A program made the translations under genes and the position numbers. Shown in pieces: positions 7,502-9,693 of a stretch of 9,693 nt of DNA. How positions within the stretch are numbered: position 1 is the stretch's first letter; every line of letters begins with the position of its first letter. The stretch is from Longimicrobiales bacterium. Lineage in GTDB: Bacteria > Gemmatimonadota > Gemmatimonadetes > Longimicrobiales > Gaopeijiaceae. Below the pieces are notes generated by a model. That model ran no database searches. It was not told the origin of the DNA and worked only from the letters and a program-made list of their open reading frames with translations. The stretch is taken from the NCBI GenBank assembly GCA_028280205.1, contig JANQME010000145.1, positions 1-9,693 on the forward strand, read 5' to 3'.

Positions 7502-7506
7502 CAACC

Positions 7507-8607
7507 ATGTCCGAAGGCCCTCGACCCGACCTGCTCTCGCTGGAACCCGCCGATTTGCGCTCCGCACTGGATGCACACTTCTCGGAGCGCGGACAGCCCG
7601 GGTACCGGACGAAGCAGGTGGAGAAGGCGCTCTACGAGCGACTCGCCGGCTCCTTCGAGGAGGTGACGACGCTTCCCGAGGGCGAGCGGAAGGCCCTCGC
7701 AGAGGCCTTCCGCATCGACGAACCGGTGGCCCGGACGATCCAGCGGAGCGAGGACGGAACGGTCAAGCACCTGTGGCGCCTCGCCGACGGGGAGCTGGTC
7801 GAGTCCGTTCTCATCCCCACCGATCGGCGCCTCACGCTGTGCATCTCCTCGCAGGCAGGATGCGCCATGGGCTGCACCTTCTGCGCGACCGGGTGGGGCG
7901 GCTTCGATCGTCAGCTCTCCGCGGGGGAGATCGTCGGTCAGTATCGCGGCGCACGGAGGTGGGCGGAGCAGCACGACTACGGAGCGATCTCGAACATCGT
8001 CTACATGGGGATGGGTGAGCCGTTCTCCAACCGGAAGGCGGTGATGCCGTCGCTCACGATCCTCAACGTCGGATACGGGGTCGGCGCACGCAGGATCACG
8101 GTCTCGACGGTCGGCGTGGTCCCGGGAATCCGCGAGCTCGCGGCTCGACCGGAGCAGTTCCGGCTCGCGCTCTCGCTGCACGCCCCGAACACGGAGCTAC
8201 GCCGCGAGCTGGTCCCGCTCGAGAAGCGCCACCCGATTCCCGAGCTCATGGACGCGCTCGCGGACTTCGACGACGGCGGCGGGAAGCGCATCACCTTCGA
8301 GTACACGATGATCGACGGGCTCAACGACGCCGCGGAGCTCATCGATCCGCTGGCCGACCTCGCGCTGCGGGCCCGCGCCTTCGTCAACCTCATCCCGTTC
8401 AACCCGATCCCGTACCGGTCGTGGCGGCCCTCGGCGCCGGAGCGCATCGAGGGGTTCCGATCGGCGCTGGAGGCCCGTGGCGTATCGGTGGCCGTGCGCG
8501 AGACCCGGGGCCGCGACATCGACGCCGCGTGCGGTCAACTGCGGGGGCACACGCTCGTGCAGCTCTCGGGGACCCGACGGGTCGCCGCCCGCACTGCTCC
8601 GGCGTAG
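7507..8607 (+). CDS. rlmN: Dual-specificity RNA methyltransferase RlmN
   Basis: Radical SAM enzyme that makes 2-methyladenosine at A2503 of 23S rRNA and at A37 of some tRNAs, in the cytoplasm; 366 residues, normal for the family. The [4Fe-4S] cluster motif C-x3-C-x2-C is at C119, C123 and C126 (QAGCAMGCTFCATG). The SAM-binding MGMGEP is at 167-172. The C-terminal catalytic Cys that forms the methylated/thiyl intermediate is C342 in RGRDIDAACGQL. The N-terminal helical accessory domain (about 10-90, GYRTKQVEKALYERL) is intact. These features favour RlmN over Cfr, although the two share the fold. ATG 7507 is the natural start, but no Shine-Dalgarno site precedes it (AACAACC), so translation may depend on a leaderless or weak-site mechanism. 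It diverges from the vanZ-like gene and converges with lepB. Confidence 0.97.
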   Translation: MSEGPRPDLLSLEPADLRSALDAHFSERGQPGYRTKQVEKALYERLAGSFEEVTTLPEGERKALAEAFRIDEPVARTIQRSEDGTVKHLWRLADGELVESVLIPTDRRLTLCISSQAGCAMGCTFCATGWGGFDRQLSAGEIVGQYRGARRWAEQHDYGAISNIVYMGMGEPFSNRKAVMPSLTILNVGYGVGARRITVSTVGVVPGIRELAARPEQFRLALSLHAPNTELRRELVPLEKRHPIPELMDALADFDDGGGKRITFEYTMIDGLNDAAELIDPLADLALRARAFVNLIPFNPIPYRSWRPSAPERIEGFRSALEARGVSVAVRETRGRDIDAACGQLRGHTLVQLSGTRRVAARTAPA

Positions 8608-8629
8608 CGGCCACCGAGCCCGGGCACGC

Positions 8630-9418
8630 TCAGGAGATCCCGCGGCCGATCCGGCCCCAGCGTACCTCGCGGATCGCGGGAAAGGGGCGGTACGAGTCCT
8701 TGTTGTACGAGTAGTACGTGAAGACGGCGCGGCCCTCGAGTCGCCACCCTTCGAGGAGACCCCAGTAGCGGGAATCCAGGCTCTTCTCCCGGTTGTCGCC
8801 GAGCATGAAGTAGCGGTCGTCCGGGACGACGATCGGACCCCAGTTGTCCCGCGTCGGGGCGTACGTGCTGCGGTCGGAGCCGGGCAGGAGGTGGTCCCGT
8901 TGCCACTGCATCCACGGGTGGACCTCGTCTCCCACGTCGGAGTGCACGACGTACGGCTCCTCCACCGGCGCGCCGTTCACCCAGAGTACCCGGTCGCGCA
9001 TCTCGAGCGTGTCGCCCGGCAGTCCGACGAGCCGTTTGATGAGCATGAGGTCGGGCTCGTGTGGCGGATCGAAGACGAGGACGTCGCCGCGACGGGGGGA
9101 CGAGTAGCCGGGAATCTGGAGCTGTGTGCCGGGGACCCTCGACCCGATCGCGAGCCGGTTCACCAGCAGCATGTCGCCGACCAGGAGGGTTTCCTCCATC
9201 GAGCCCGAGGTGATCACGAAGGTCTGCACCAGGAAGGTGCGGAGGACCAGGAAGAGCACGACGGCTACCCCGATCGACTTCGCCCACTCGAGCGTCGGGT
9301 TCGACTCGGCGGGGGCCTCGCGACCTCGCCGGGCGCGGCGTCGCTCGGCAGCCTCCCGCGTGGAGTCCGCCGGCGCGTCCTTGCCGCCCTTCGTTCCTCG
9401 CCTGTCCTTTTTCGCCAT
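8630..9418 (-). CDS. lepB: Signal peptidase I
   Basis: Membrane-anchored serine protease that cleaves signal peptides from proteins exported by Sec or Tat. It has 262 residues. A long, highly basic cytoplasmic N-terminus (1-45, rich in K/R) precedes one transmembrane anchor (about 46-66). The catalytic Ser is S73 in VITSGSMEETLLVGD, and the general-base Lys is K128 in LMLIKRLVGLPGD. The conserved box E motif GDNREKSLDSRYWG is at 207-220. The fold is complete. The start is ATG at 9418-9416; GGAG lies only 2 nt before it, closer than usual. It follows a LytR_C-like gene after 58 nt and is probably transcribed with it. It ends 22 nt from the convergent rlmN stop, and no clear terminator hairpin with a U-tract separates the two. 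Confidence 0.97.
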   Translation of the reverse strand: MAKKDRRGTKGGKDAPADSTREAAERRRARRGREAPAESNPTLEWAKSIGVAVVLFLVLRTFLVQTFVITSGSMEETLLVGDMLLVNRLAIGSRVPGTQLQIPGYSSPRRGDVLVFDPPHEPDLMLIKRLVGLPGDTLEMRDRVLWVNGAPVEEPYVVHSDVGDEVHPWMQWQRDHLLPGSDRSTYAPTRDNWGPIVVPDDRYFMLGDNREKSLDSRYWGLLEGWRLEGRAVFTYYSYNKDSYRPFPAIREVRWGRIGRGIS

Positions 9419-9476
9419 CGCTCCGCGCCGTGTCGCGACGAGTGAGATCCGCCGGATCCACGCTCCCGGCCGTTCC

Positions 9477-9693
9477 TCAGCCGCCGAACCAATCTCGTGC
9501 GAGGGAGGAGAAGAGGCCGCCCGGACCGCCCGCGTCGGGCGGGCCCACCGCCCCCGTCCACTCGCTCCCGACTACTACGGTCACGTCGACGTACAGGTTC
9601 GGATCCGGTTCGGAGTGGACGTTATCGATTCCGAGGGTCGCCGCAACGGCCCGGGCCACCTCGGGCGTGCCCACCCGGTCGAGGACGGCCGAG
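9477..9693 (-). CDS. LytR_C-domain protein, C-terminal end (5' end beyond window)
   Basis: Only the last 71 or so codons are present; the frame continues past the right edge as SAVLDRVGTPEVARAVAATL. The GTG at 9674 inside this run is more likely an internal Val codon than a start. The segment VARAVAATLGIDNV followed by PDPNLYVDVTVVVGSEW resembles the end of the LytR_C domain (PF13399-like), which follows LytR-CpsA-Psr domains or stands alone in envelope proteins. That final pattern of a small helix, then a strand with VDVTVVVG and a short tail, is the whole basis for the call. A Gly/Pro-rich tail ends at TGA 9479-9477. The upstream part, needed to tell whether an LCP glycan ligase domain is present, is not visible. 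It lies just upstream of lepB on the same strand. Confidence 0.55.
   Translation of the reverse strand, partial: SAVLDRVGTPEVARAVAATLGIDNVHSEPDPNLYVDVTVVVGSEWTGAVGPPDAGGPGGLFSSLARDWFGG

Noticed and set aside
7507..8607. Possibility that the radical SAM gene is the resistance methyltransferase Cfr.
   Set aside because: Sequence style and the housekeeping context fit chromosomal RlmN. Nothing Cfr-specific was seen and there is no mobile context.
8535..9461. A 308-codon minus-strand frame across lepB, and a 322-codon plus-strand frame at 8477-9445.
   Set aside because: Both overlap lepB, whose own frame carries every catalytic motif of signal peptidase I; the others are Arg/Pro-rich shadows.

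Overview
This is a stretch of ordinary housekeeping genes from a high-GC bacterium. I saw no mobile element, CRISPR array, RNA gene or defence cluster. GC is very high by eye, codon third positions are almost all G/C, and starts are mixed (ATG, GTG, probably TTG). The gene set, a LytR_C-type protein ahead of lepB and the phoH-pgpH-ybeY cluster followed by mgtE fit a Gemmatimonadota-like genome. That placement is an inference from general resemblance; no marker gene was compared.

Layout. Positions 1-7408 (minus strand) hold one tightly packed gene string, in transcription order: vanZ-like, aspS, phoH, pgpH, ybeY, mgtE. Most junctions overlap or lie within about 20 nt, which suggests one operon; only the ybeY-mgtE gap (140 nt) leaves room for separate control. 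Positions 7409-7506 are a short divergent intergenic region with the window's only obvious AT-rich patch and plausible promoters. Positions 7507-8607 (plus strand) carry rlmN. It converges on lepB (8630-9418, minus strand) with 22 nt between their stops. The right edge (9477-9693, minus strand) holds the C-terminal end of a LytR_C-like protein. The left edge cuts mgtE at or just before its stop codon.

How the genes fit together. Most belong to the translation machinery: AspS charges tRNA, YbeY matures rRNA, PhoH is YbeY's usual ATPase partner, and RlmN methylates 23S rRNA and tRNA. PgpH (a 7TM-HD phosphodiesterase, family role c-di-AMP breakdown) and MgtE (Mg2+ channel/transporter) add second-messenger and magnesium homeostasis. 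Magnesium is the main ribosomal counter-ion, so grouping MgtE with YbeY and PhoH makes sense and parallels the E. coli ybeZ-ybeY-ybeX order. LepB is the secretory signal peptidase. The many long open frames opposite these genes are shadows caused by high GC and were not annotated.
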